Assembly (NCBI GenBank): GCA_012522475.1
Contig: JAAYKH010000061.1
Coordinates: 55,559-119,558, forward strand
Origin: Chloroflexota bacterium
Lineage (GTDB): Bacteria > Chloroflexota > Anaerolineae > Anaerolineales > Anaerolineaceae
DNA length: 64,000 nt
Reading direction: 5' to 3'
The first letter of the stretch is position 1, and each line of letters starts with the position of its first letter. The position numbers and the translations under genes were made by a program. The notes beneath the pieces are model-generated. The model had not been told where the DNA came from. It saw only the letters and a program-made list of their open reading frames with translations, and did no database searches. This document shows positions 8,264-15,099 of the stretch, piece by piece.

Positions 8264-8599
8264 ATGTTATTAATGATTACCAGCCAGGATAAAGACTTAC
8301 AAAGTCAGCCAAACCCACAATTTGGACGCACCCCCTATTTCATCAAATACATTCTTGAGAATGATGACTGGGAAGCCTTGGAAAACGCCGCACAGAGCGA
8401 ATCCGGGGGGGCTGGCGTCGCTGCTTCACAATTCGTTATCAACAATCAAGCTTCGGCTGTTATCAGCGGGAGATTTGGCCCCAACGCCTATCATGCGCTC
8501 AAAGCTGCTGGGCTAGAATTGTGGACTTTTGAACCGGATTGTGTATCCGTAGAACAAGTCATTGAACAATACAAAAAAGGATTGTTAAAACGAGGATGA
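8264..8599 (+). CDS. NifX/NifB-type dinitrogenase Fe-Mo cofactor-binding-like protein
   Basis: A 111-residue single-domain protein of the Nitro_FeMo-Co type: MLLMITSQDKDLQSQPNPQFGRTPYFIKY at the start, a central GGAGVAASQFVINNQASAVISGRFGPNAYHALKAAG, and a C-terminal LELWTF segment. Such small proteins bind Fe-S or Fe-Mo type clusters in nitrogenase systems, but standalone copies in anaerobes have no proven role. The ORF track extends to 8216; I chose 8264 because AAAAGGAG lies six bases upstream and the fold begins there. Its stop overlaps the next ATG (ATGA), so it is translationally coupled to the MinD/ferredoxin ATPase. No nif structural gene is visible in the window. Confidence 0.88.
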   Translation: MLLMITSQDKDLQSQPNPQFGRTPYFIKYILENDDWEALENAAQSESGGAGVAASQFVINNQASAVISGRFGPNAYHALKAAGLELWTFEPDCVSVEQVIEQYKKGLLKRG

Positions 8600-9474
8600 G
8601 TTCAATAAAAATTGCCATTGCCAGTGGAAAAGGTGGGACTGGCAAAACAATGATCGCGACCAGCTTGGCGGCCTCGCTGGCGGCTTCTAAAAAAGTTCAT
8701 CTCGTCGATTGTGATGTTGAGGCACCCAATTCGCATTTATTCCTCAAGCCTGAGATTTCAAAATCAACTCCGGCTGTTTTGAAAATTCCCCAGATCGATC
8801 TGGATGCATGTATTTTATGCGGTGCCTGTGTAGAGGCATGTCAATTTCATGCTCTGGCAATGATCGCAGATCAAATTTTGTTCTTTTCGCAACTTTGTCA
8901 TGGTTGCGGAGGCTGCTTTCATGCCTGCCCAACAAACGCGATCACTGAAGTTGACAAGGAGGTCGGAAAGCTAAATCAGGGCCAAATAGAGCATGGCGCC
9001 TCCCATGATTTTGGTGTGATGACAATTAGCGAAGCCATGCCCACCCCCATTATCTATCAGTTGAAAGCCTTGAACAGGGATTCGGCAGAAGTAATCCTTC
9101 TCGACACGCCTCCAGGGGCTTCGTGTGCTGTTGTCGCCACCATTTATGATGCAGATTATGTCGTGCTGGTCACCGAATCTACCCCGTTTGGCTTCCATGA
9201 CCTGAAAAAAGCACTCGGAATCATATCCAAAACAGGTGCGCCAGCAGGTGTCATTATTAATCGTGATGGCATTGGTGACGGACAGGTAGAGGCATACCTC
9301 AGCCAGACCCCTTATCCGGTCTTGATGAAAATTCCCTATCGTGTTGATATTGCAGAGGGTTTAGGTTCGGGAAAGCTTCTAACTGACATTGTTCCATCAT
9401 TAAGAACGGAATTTCTAAACCTTTTTGAAGTGATTACAGCAGCCATCAACACTCACAAAGGTAAAGCATGTTAA
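8596..9474 (+). CDS. MinD/Mrp-type P-loop ATPase with inserted 2[4Fe-4S] ferredoxin domain (copy 1)
   Basis: The deviant Walker A motif SGKGGTGKT (residues 10-18) and HLVDCDVEAPN place it in the MinD/Mrp/NBP35 group. A ferredoxin insertion follows the first strands: CILCGACVEAC (Cys72,75,78,82) and CHGCGGCFHACP (Cys101,104,107,111), two complete 4Fe-4S motifs. LLDTPPGASCAVVATIYDADYVVLVTE completes the ATPase core. Relatives are linked to Fe-S cluster assembly or redox-coupled ATP hydrolysis; the substrate is unknown. The gene overlaps the nifX-like stop by four bases and its 3' end overlaps copy 2 by seven. Length 292 is typical. Confidence 0.92.
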   Translation: MSSIKIAIASGKGGTGKTMIATSLAASLAASKKVHLVDCDVEAPNSHLFLKPEISKSTPAVLKIPQIDLDACILCGACVEACQFHALAMIADQILFFSQLCHGCGGCFHACPTNAITEVDKEVGKLNQGQIEHGASHDFGVMTISEAMPTPIIYQLKALNRDSAEVILLDTPPGASCAVVATIYDADYVVLVTESTPFGFHDLKKALGIISKTGAPAGVIINRDGIGDGQVEAYLSQTPYPVLMKIPYRVDIAEGLGSGKLLTDIVPSLRTEFLNLFEVITAAINTHKGKAC

Positions 9475-10400
9475 CGAAAACGAGTTCTTTAAAACAATTG
9501 GTGATCTTAAGTGGCAAAGGTGGAACAGGTAAGACCAGTGTGGCAGCTGGCTTGATGCACCTCTCAGCCTCGTCAAAGTTTGCGGGTGTGTTTGTCGATG
9601 CAGACGTGGATGCCGCTAATCTGGGGTTGGTTACAGAGGCAAAACCCCTGGAAACGCATGCCTATTGGGGCAGTCAATCTGCTGAAATTAAACCCGAATT
9701 ATGCAATCGCTGCGACCTTTGTTACCAGGTTTGTCGTTTCAATGCCATCCAACAACCGAGAAGTCACCAGGACGCCTACCAGGTAGTGGATCTATTGTGT
9801 GAAGGTTGCGCGGTCTGCGCACAACTTTGCCCTCAATCGGCTATTTCAATGTCTAAACAACAGGACGGGGAATGGTACCGCGCACACACGCCCTATGGGC
9901 ACCTTTTTCACGCAGAATTATTTCCTGGGGCAGAGAATTCAGGCAAACTTGTTACCACTGTGAAGCAATTCGGCAAGTTATTCGCTGAAGACAACAACTT
10001 GCCCCTGATGCTCATCGATGGGCCCCCGGGTATTGGCTGCCCGGTCATATCAGCCAGCGGGGGCGCTGATTTATCCTTGCTGGTTGCTGAGCCAGGTGTT
10101 TCTGGTATCCATGATCTTGAGAGAATCATACAAACACTGGACCATTTTAACATACCGAAGGTTGTTTGCATCAATAAAGCAGACATTTTCCCTGAGGGGA
10201 CACAAGCTATCACCGAATTAACCGAAGCAATAGGGTTAACCATAATTGGTAGAATTCCATTTGATCCATTGTTGCCGAAATCGATTGTGAACGGACAACC
10301 GATCACGAAATTTGCTCCTCAAAGCCCGGCTGCGTTAGCGATCAAGGACATCTGGAGGAGACTGAAAGATATTTTATTTAATCAGGACGGCATAGAATGA
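9468..10400 (+). CDS. MinD/Mrp-type P-loop ATPase with inserted 2[4Fe-4S] ferredoxin domain (copy 2)
   Basis: A paralogue of the preceding gene (310 residues). Walker A is SGKGGTGKT (15-23), followed by VFVDADVDAANLGL. The ferredoxin insertion has CNRCDLCYQVC (Cys79,82,85,89) and CEGCAVCAQLCP (Cys111,114,117,121). LMLIDGPPGIGCPVISASGGADLSLLVAEP follows. Tandem pairs of these ATPases are typical in anaerobes, and they may form a heterodimer, since MinD-type proteins dimerise across the nucleotide; that is inference. It is coupled to the upstream gene (7-base overlap) and to the downstream DUF59 gene (ATGA overlap). No membrane helix is present. Confidence 0.92.
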   Translation: MLTKTSSLKQLVILSGKGGTGKTSVAAGLMHLSASSKFAGVFVDADVDAANLGLVTEAKPLETHAYWGSQSAEIKPELCNRCDLCYQVCRFNAIQQPRSHQDAYQVVDLLCEGCAVCAQLCPQSAISMSKQQDGEWYRAHTPYGHLFHAELFPGAENSGKLVTTVKQFGKLFAEDNNLPLMLIDGPPGIGCPVISASGGADLSLLVAEPGVSGIHDLERIIQTLDHFNIPKVVCINKADIFPEGTQAITELTEAIGLTIIGRIPFDPLLPKSIVNGQPITKFAPQSPAALAIKDIWRRLKDILFNQDGIE

Positions 10401-10717
10401 TCGTTTTAGAAAAAATCAAAGAAGATATCATATCTGCTTTGCGCAATGTTATTGACCCCGAAACTGGTGCCGACGTCATCAGGATGCGACTTGTGCTTGA
10501 TCTTCAAATCCATCCAGACGGCACCGCAGAATATATTTTTCGCCCTTCTTCACCCTTGTGCCCAATCGCTTTAACCCTGATAATTTCGATCATTGAGGCG
10601 ATTAAACCTGTTGAAGGTGTGATGGACCAAAAAGTCACCGTTGTTGATTACGTGGGAGCTGATGAGTTAAACACGCTTCTGGCATCGTTGCCGCTATCTA
10701 AAAAAATAAATAAATAA
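10397..10717 (+). CDS. DUF59/MIP18-like metal-sulfur cluster assembly protein
   Basis: A 106-residue protein beginning with the DUF59 pattern EDIISALRNVIDPETGADVIRMRLVLDLQI, then a central Cys in SSPLCPIALTLIISIIEAIKPVEGV at the place where the family carries its conserved reactive Cys. DUF59 proteins (SufT, MIP18, PaaD) assist Fe-S cluster insertion into client proteins. It is the last gene of the nifX-like/MinD/MinD operon, overlapping copy 2 by four bases. It is followed by a 112-base gap with a new promoter, so the peroxiredoxin downstream is separately transcribed. Confidence 0.85.
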   Translation: MIVLEKIKEDIISALRNVIDPETGADVIRMRLVLDLQIHPDGTAEYIFRPSSPLCPIALTLIISIIEAIKPVEGVMDQKVTVVDYVGADELNTLLASLPLSKKINK

Positions 10718-10741
10718 CACCAAAGGGTTGTGAAAGCTTCT

Positions 10742-10769
10742 TTGACGAACACCAACCTCAAGGTATAAT
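10742..10769 (+). promoter_or_regulatory. Strong sigma70 promoter of the selenocysteine peroxiredoxin gene
   Basis: TTGACG (10742-10747), 16 bases, TATAAT (10764-10769), about 60 bases before the peroxiredoxin start. Both boxes are near consensus. This shows the interrupted gene keeps a good promoter. Confidence 0.65.
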
Positions 10770-10829
10770 TATTGCAGTTTACAAGTTTTGCGCCAATTCA
10801 TTAAATAACCTATTAACGAAGGAGGACGA

Positions 10830-11537
10830 ATGACGGACTTACCCGCAGGATGTGCAACACCATCTCAAGGACCAATTGCTCTCGAGCAAAAGGAACCACA
10901 AAAAGTAACTCATAGCCAGGAGGCAATTATGGAAATAGCTAAAGTTGGAAAACCCGCACCAGATTTTGAACTGACAGGTTATTTGGATGGCGGGTTTAAA
11001 AATTTCAGACTATCTGATTACAAAGGAAAATGGATTGTCGTCTGCTTCTATCCAGGCGATTTCACCTTTGTCTGACCGACCGAATTAACAGCGGTCGCTG
11101 TTAAATATGATGAACTTAAGGAATTGGGTGTTGAGGTTTTGGCGCTCAGCACCAATAGTCACTTCTCCCACAAAATTTGGCAGGAAATTGAGCTTTCTAA
11201 AATGATTGAGGGCGGCGTTCCTTTTCCATTATTAGCCGATTCAGGCGGACGTGTGGGCACCCTGTATGGTGTTTATGATGAAGCAGCTGGCGTCGATATC
11301 CGTGGCCGATTCATCATTGACCCCGATTTTGTCATTCGAGCCTCAGAGGTGTTGACGGCGGAAGTTGGACGGAATGTCTCAGAATTATTCCGCCAGGTGC
11401 AAGCCTTCCAACATGTGGTTAAAACGGGTGAGGTTACTCCTTCAGGCTGGCGTCCCGGTAAAAAGACACTTAAACCAAGCCCAGATTTGGCTGGCAATGT
11501 TTGGAAAGAGTGGAAACCGGAAGAAGCATTCGAGTAA
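10830..11537 (+). CDS. Selenocysteine-containing AhpC/Prx-family peroxiredoxin (in-frame TGA read as Sec)
   Basis: The track splits this gene in two, 10830-11075 and 11124-11537, but both halves are in the same frame, separated only by TGA at 11073-11075. Reading through gives 235 residues with [24 protein letters not shown]. This is the AhpC active site FTFVCPTE with the peroxidatic Cys replaced by codon 82, TGA. The rest is intact ([43 protein letters not shown]). A perfect 8-bp hairpin with a GGTC loop begins nine bases after the TGA, as expected of a bacterial SECIS. The usual resolving Cys (GEVCP) is Thr203, so this looks like a 1-Sec enzyme. A strong promoter and terminator flank it. 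Two starts have good ribosome sites, 10830 (AAGGAGG) and 10929 (AGGAGG). Selenocysteine insertion is inferred; sel genes are not in the window. Confidence 0.9.
11073..11104 (+). promoter_or_regulatory. Bacterial SECIS-like element with Sec UGA codon
   Basis: After TGA (11073-11075), TTAACAGC (11085-11092) pairs perfectly with GCTGTTAA (11097-11104) around the four-base loop GGTC (11093-11096). The apical loop starts 17 bases after the TGA and begins with G. This fits the published description of bacterial SECIS elements: a small apical loop, G in its first two positions, and about 16-37 bases from the UGA. SelB binding is inference. Confidence 0.85.
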
Positions 11538-11560
11538 TCACCCTTGGCGCAATTCAAATC

Positions 11561-11591
11561 AAGGTCTGGTCACAAAACCAGGCCTTTTTTT
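11561..11591 (+). terminator. Intrinsic terminator after the peroxiredoxin gene
   Basis: AAGGTCTGGT pairs with ACCAGGCCTT (one G-U) around CACAAA, followed immediately by a run of T. It lies 24 bases past the peroxiredoxin stop. The rest of the gap up to manA (11592-11731) shows nothing recognisable. Confidence 0.85.
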
Positions 11592-11731
11592 ATTCGCCCT
11601 TATCATCCAACAAGCAAAAATTTAATAATCTATACGAAGAACATAAAAATTTAAGTATTTCTTGCTATCAAGAGGCTTATTCTCAAGGGTTGGTTTCATT
11701 TCTCGTTCACCAGGACGATGATAAATTTGGG

Positions 11732-12736
11732 TCAATTTTGGATCGCTTCTTTAGTGTAGATGCGTAACAATTGACTATTTTCTTTGACCTGAAAAGTAAA
11801 CTCCCCTAACCCCGCAGGTAGCAAACAAAATTTAACGCGCGCCATTTTATCCCTATGAATTTCTGCACACCCCTGAATGACACCCCAAATTTCCATGGTG
11901 GTACCATCACAAAAACCCTGATATTTTGCCGCCTGTTTGAACGTTAAGCGTTCAACGACAAAGTACGCGTTTAAACATAAGGTTTCACGTAAAAGCTGTG
12001 GGCTGTCTTCGATAGTTTTTGAGATCGGGAGCTGTTCATTGACCTGCTGGAAGTTGAGCACATCTAATGCCCGATCCACATGCAATGCCCGTGCGCGTCC
12101 CTGGTTATCCAATCGTCCCCAATCATAAACCCGGTACGTTGTATTTGAATTTTGTTGTATTTCCGCTAATAAGACGCCATCAAGAATTGCATGCAAGGTG
12201 CCCGGTGGCACACAAACGTGATCGCCGGCTTTCACAGGCAAGAAATTTAAAAGCGGGTCCAACGTCTCGGCTTGAATTGCCTGTCGGAACACTTCCGGGG
12301 TTGTTTCCTGTGAAAAACCATAAATAATTCCAGCGCCAGGGGTTGCACTTAAGATAACCCACATTTCCGCTTTCCCCAGTTCATTTCCACCTTCATGTTC
12401 GCAAGCGTAAGTATCATCAGGGTGCACTTGGATGGACAAACGTGTTTTAGCATCTAACAGCTTTACCAAAAGCGGAAAAACACCCCTTTCTAAGGCCCAT
12501 AGATTATTGGAGCCTACAAGGTCTTCTCCGAGAAGCGTTAACAGCTCGGCTAAATTTTTGCCAGCATAATGACCATTACTGACAACGGTCCTCCCATCAG
12601 AATGGCTGGCTATTTCCCAACTCTCAGCAACCTGTAAGTCGCTGGGAAGTTCGCGCCCCAATTTTTCAAGATTACGTCCACCCCACAGATAATGTTTCAA
12701 GACAGGGGAAAAGAATAACGGGTAAAGTTCTGACAT
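11732..12736 (-). CDS. manA: Mannose-6-phosphate isomerase, type I
   Basis: Interconverts mannose-6-phosphate and fructose-6-phosphate with a bound Zn. The protein opens with SELYPLFFSPVLKHYLWGGRNLEKLG, and LSIQVHPDD plus GKAEMWVIL carry the Gln, His and Glu of the metal site; PPGTLHAI supplies the second His. It is 334 residues, the compact form found in Firmicutes-like bacteria. I start at 12736 (AGAGGCAAG upstream) rather than the track's 12757. It is convergent with the peroxiredoxin gene and lies 40 bases downstream of a DeoR-family gene on the same strand, so the regulator and manA may be co-transcribed. Confidence 0.9.
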   Translation of the reverse strand: MSELYPLFFSPVLKHYLWGGRNLEKLGRELPSDLQVAESWEIASHSDGRTVVSNGHYAGKNLAELLTLLGEDLVGSNNLWALERGVFPLLVKLLDAKTRLSIQVHPDDTYACEHEGGNELGKAEMWVILSATPGAGIIYGFSQETTPEVFRQAIQAETLDPLLNFLPVKAGDHVCVPPGTLHAILDGVLLAEIQQNSNTTYRVYDWGRLDNQGRARALHVDRALDVLNFQQVNEQLPISKTIEDSPQLLRETLCLNAYFVVERLTFKQAAKYQGFCDGTTMEIWGVIQGCAEIHRDKMARVKFCLLPAGLGEFTFQVKENSQLLRIYTKEAIQN

Positions 12737-12787
12737 CTTGCCTCTTAACAAAAACAATTGGTCTGCGTATTGAAAATACTTAATATG

Positions 12788-13585
12788 TTAAATCAATCGA
12801 ATATCCATGCCGCGTTCAATCAGCGCCGCGATGATAGTCGGATCTGCATCGTGGTTTGTAACCAAAACATCTATTTCGTTGAGACCCATAACTTGCGTGA
12901 GCGCGCCTTTTCCAATTTTCATCGAATCAAGCATAACAACACGCTTTCGAGCACTTTTGCACATAACACGTTTCATACTATCATAGATTGGTGATGGATC
13001 AACCAATCCCTGTTGTAAGGTTAACCCTGAGGCACTAACAATGGCGATGTCAGCTCGATAAGACAAAAAGAAATTCTCTGCCTGCGGGCCAATAAAAATC
13101 GCATTTGGCTGATTTAAAACGCCTCCACAACATAATATCGTTTGCACGGTTTTATACACCTGGGCTAAAGTTATTGTGTATAAACCATTGGTTATTGCAG
13201 TGATATCTTCAGCAGTCAAAAACGGGATAATGCAAGAAACCGTTGATCCACCTTCGAGAATCAGATCATCGCCAGACTTGATGATTTCCCTGGCAACATA
13301 TTTCCCCAGAACTAATCGGCGCGGATCACTCAAACCGGCAGGGAATTCAAAAATATGTTCGCCATGGATCGTGCTATCCAAAATGTGTTCATCGCCCAAT
13401 TCCCAGCCTGGAAGTGAAATTCCCCCATGGATCCGTTTAACCAATGCCTGCCCTTCCAAATCCCTGATGTCTCGCCAGACTGTCATTTGTGATACGTCGA
13501 ATCGATTTATTATTTCATGTGTCGTGAGGAATCCTTTTTGATGAAGCAACTGCAAAATCTGATTTTGGCGATCTAATGGCAACAT
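12788..13585 (-). CDS. DeoR family transcriptional regulator
   Basis: LPLDRQNQILQLLHQKGFLTTHEIINRFDVSQMTVWRDIRDLEGQALVKRIHGG is the DeoR helix-turn-helix followed by the family's HGG turn. The rest (GGSTVSCIIPFL, ITNGLYTITLAQ, CCGGVLNQ, DSMKIGKGALTQVM, TNHDADPTIIAAL) is the DeoR sugar-phosphate sensor domain. Start at 13585 is supported by AAAGGATAT upstream; the track's 13606 has no such site. It diverges from deoC across a long AT-rich inverted repeat, and precedes manA. A sugar phosphate effector is expected from the family; which one is unknown. Confidence 0.9.
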   Translation of the reverse strand: MLPLDRQNQILQLLHQKGFLTTHEIINRFDVSQMTVWRDIRDLEGQALVKRIHGGISLPGWELGDEHILDSTIHGEHIFEFPAGLSDPRRLVLGKYVAREIIKSGDDLILEGGSTVSCIIPFLTAEDITAITNGLYTITLAQVYKTVQTILCCGGVLNQPNAIFIGPQAENFFLSYRADIAIVSASGLTLQQGLVDPSPIYDSMKRVMCKSARKRVVMLDSMKIGKGALTQVMGLNEIDVLVTNHDADPTIIAALIERGMDIRLI

Positions 13586-13623
13586 ATTTATATCCTTTAT
13601 AAACATTTATAATCATATTATAT

Positions 13624-13652
13624 CATATATTAATTATTTATGTTAATATATG
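13624..13652. promoter_or_regulatory. Inverted repeat, candidate DeoR-family operator
   Basis: CATATATTAA (13624-13633) and TTAATATATG (13643-13652) form perfect 10-base arms with a 9-base spacer. It lies in the 126-base divergent region between the DeoR-type regulator and deoC, where an operator serving both would sit. The AT-rich composition makes chance symmetry more likely than usual. Confidence 0.5.
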
Positions 13653-13711
13653 TTGTGTAAAAATATTTGGCAATCGGTAAATAATAATTTGAAACAGAAA
13701 GGCAAGATAAT

Positions 13712-14431
13712 ATGACTCTACCCCGGATAACAAGACTGGCGCTGTCGAAAATGATTGATCACTCGTTGCTCAAACCGGGATTGACGAAGGCTGAAACGAT
13801 CGCTGGTTGTGAAGTTGCTATACGGGAGCAGGTTGCAGCTGTAACCATCAAACCCTGTTACACCAAACTCGTGGCAGAAATTCTTTCTGGAAGCGGTGTA
13901 ATGGTCAATCCTGTCATTTGTTTTCCTCATGGTTACGATTCAACAGAGACGAAAACCTTTGCCACCCAGCAAGCTATTGATAAAGGTGCGGAAGAAATTG
14001 ACATGGTGCTTAATCTGGGTGCATTATTTGGCGGCGACTATCAGTTTGTCCAGGATGACATTGCTGCAGTGGTCCAAGCATCTCAAGGCAAAACTGTCAA
14101 GGTAATCCTCGAAACCGGGTACTACCGGGACATGGACTTGATCGTGAAGGCTTGCCAATTAATAGAAGCTGCCGGTGGTCACTTTGTAAAAACCAGCACC
14201 GGTTTTGCCCCCTCCCCTTACACCAACGTTTATGGTGAAACCGTTGGCTACACACTTGATATATTGAAACTCATGCGTCAATCTGTAAGTGAAGCGGTTC
14301 AGGTCAAAGCGGCACAGGGTGTTCGCCGCCTAAACGATGCGCTTGAAGTCATCGCTATTGGGGTCACTCGTTTCGGCGTCAGTGGCACAGAAGCGCTGAT
14401 GAAAGAATATGACGACACTTACAAGGTTTAG
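13712..14431 (+). CDS. deoC: Deoxyribose-phosphate aldolase
   Basis: Cleaves 2-deoxyribose-5-phosphate to acetaldehyde and glyceraldehyde-3-phosphate. Class I aldolase residues are visible: Asp in EEIDMVLNLG, Schiff-base Lys in GHFVKTSTGFAP, and the activating Lys in VQVKAAQGVR. The length, 239 residues, is slightly longer than the common 220. AAGGCAAGATAAT precedes the ATG. It diverges from a DeoR-type regulator and ends at a strong hairpin shared with the convergent bacterioferritin gene. Confidence 0.95.
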   Translation: MTLPRITRLALSKMIDHSLLKPGLTKAETIAGCEVAIREQVAAVTIKPCYTKLVAEILSGSGVMVNPVICFPHGYDSTETKTFATQQAIDKGAEEIDMVLNLGALFGGDYQFVQDDIAAVVQASQGKTVKVILETGYYRDMDLIVKACQLIEAAGGHFVKTSTGFAPSPYTNVYGETVGYTLDILKLMRQSVSEAVQVKAAQGVRRLNDALEVIAIGVTRFGVSGTEALMKEYDDTYKV

Positions 14432-14458
14432 GGACCCTTGACTGCTTAAGGAATAACA

Positions 14459-14495
14459 AAAGGGGCTGTCCCACGTCATTGAGGACAGCCCCTTT
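14459..14495. terminator. Bidirectional hairpin between deoC and bacterioferritin genes
   Basis: AAAGGGGCTGTCC (14459-14471) pairs with GGACAGCCCCTTT (14483-14495), a perfect 13-bp stem with an 11-base loop. A-rich and T-rich flanks suit termination in both directions between the convergent genes. Confidence 0.8.
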
Positions 14496-14517
14496 ACTAA
14501 TTAATCGGCTATGTAAG

Positions 14518-14982
14518 CTATGCCTGCTTATTAAGGTACCGCTGGAATCCCATCTGCTCGATTAAATCGTTCTGTTCTTCAATCCAATCGATATGGTCTT
14601 CTTCATCCTGGAGGATTGACTCGACCAGCATTTTCGTGCCATGGTCGCCCAATTCCGAGATAAGCGCGATCGCTTTGTTATAAGCATTAATCGCATCCAA
14701 TTCAGCTGCATGGTCAAACTTCAATTGTTCCTGAACGTTTTCACCAATGTGGATTTTGTTTAACTTGTCTACAACGGGCATACCTTCAAGAAAAAGAATG
14801 CGCCCGATCAGCTTTTCTGCATGGACCATTTCTTGAATGGCGCGTTTTTCGATGACTTCATGAAGCTTCCCATAACCCCAATCCTCACACATTTCACCGT
14901 GAAGGATGTATTGGTTGATTGCTGTCAATTCATCAGCCAGAAGCTCGTTTAAAACTTTAATAATATCTGGGTGACCTTTCAT
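14518..14982 (-). CDS. bfr: Bacterioferritin
   Basis: A 154-residue iron-storage subunit that oxidises and stores Fe(II). Ferroxidase ligands are in place: Glu in LADELTAINQY, Glu and His in QEMVHAEK, Glu in AAELDAI, and Glu/His in DEEDHIDW. The Met in EMVHAEK matches the axial haem ligand of bacterioferritins, so haem binding is expected. GGAGGAATAAGG precedes the ATG. A near-consensus promoter lies upstream at 15026-15054. It is convergent with deoC. Confidence 0.93.
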   Translation of the reverse strand: MKGHPDIIKVLNELLADELTAINQYILHGEMCEDWGYGKLHEVIEKRAIQEMVHAEKLIGRILFLEGMPVVDKLNKIHIGENVQEQLKFDHAAELDAINAYNKAIALISELGDHGTKMLVESILQDEEDHIDWIEEQNDLIEQMGFQRYLNKQA

Positions 14983-15025
14983 GTTCCTTATTCCTCCAAA
15001 TTCTCTAATTGATTTTTACAAAGTT

Positions 15026-15054
15026 ATTATACATGAGAAATGAAAAGATATCAA
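15026..15054 (-). promoter_or_regulatory. Near-consensus sigma70 promoter of bfr
   Basis: On the minus strand TTGATA, 17 bases, TATAAT, about 45 bases upstream of the bfr start. No Fur-like palindrome was recognised around it. Confidence 0.65.
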
Positions 15055-15099
15055 AAGACTTCACTTTTAAATAATTTTGACCCAATGCAGGCAGTTCAC

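Noticed and set aside
8596-10400. Tandem MinD genes as nitrogenase genes (NifH)
   Set aside because: They carry ferredoxin insertions and lack the NifH cluster Cys pattern; no nifD/K are present.
10830-11537. Peroxiredoxin as a pseudogene or two separate genes
   Set aside because: Only a TGA exactly at the active-site Cys interrupts one intact frame, and a SECIS-like stem follows. The track's second start at 11124 (TTG) has no ribosome site.
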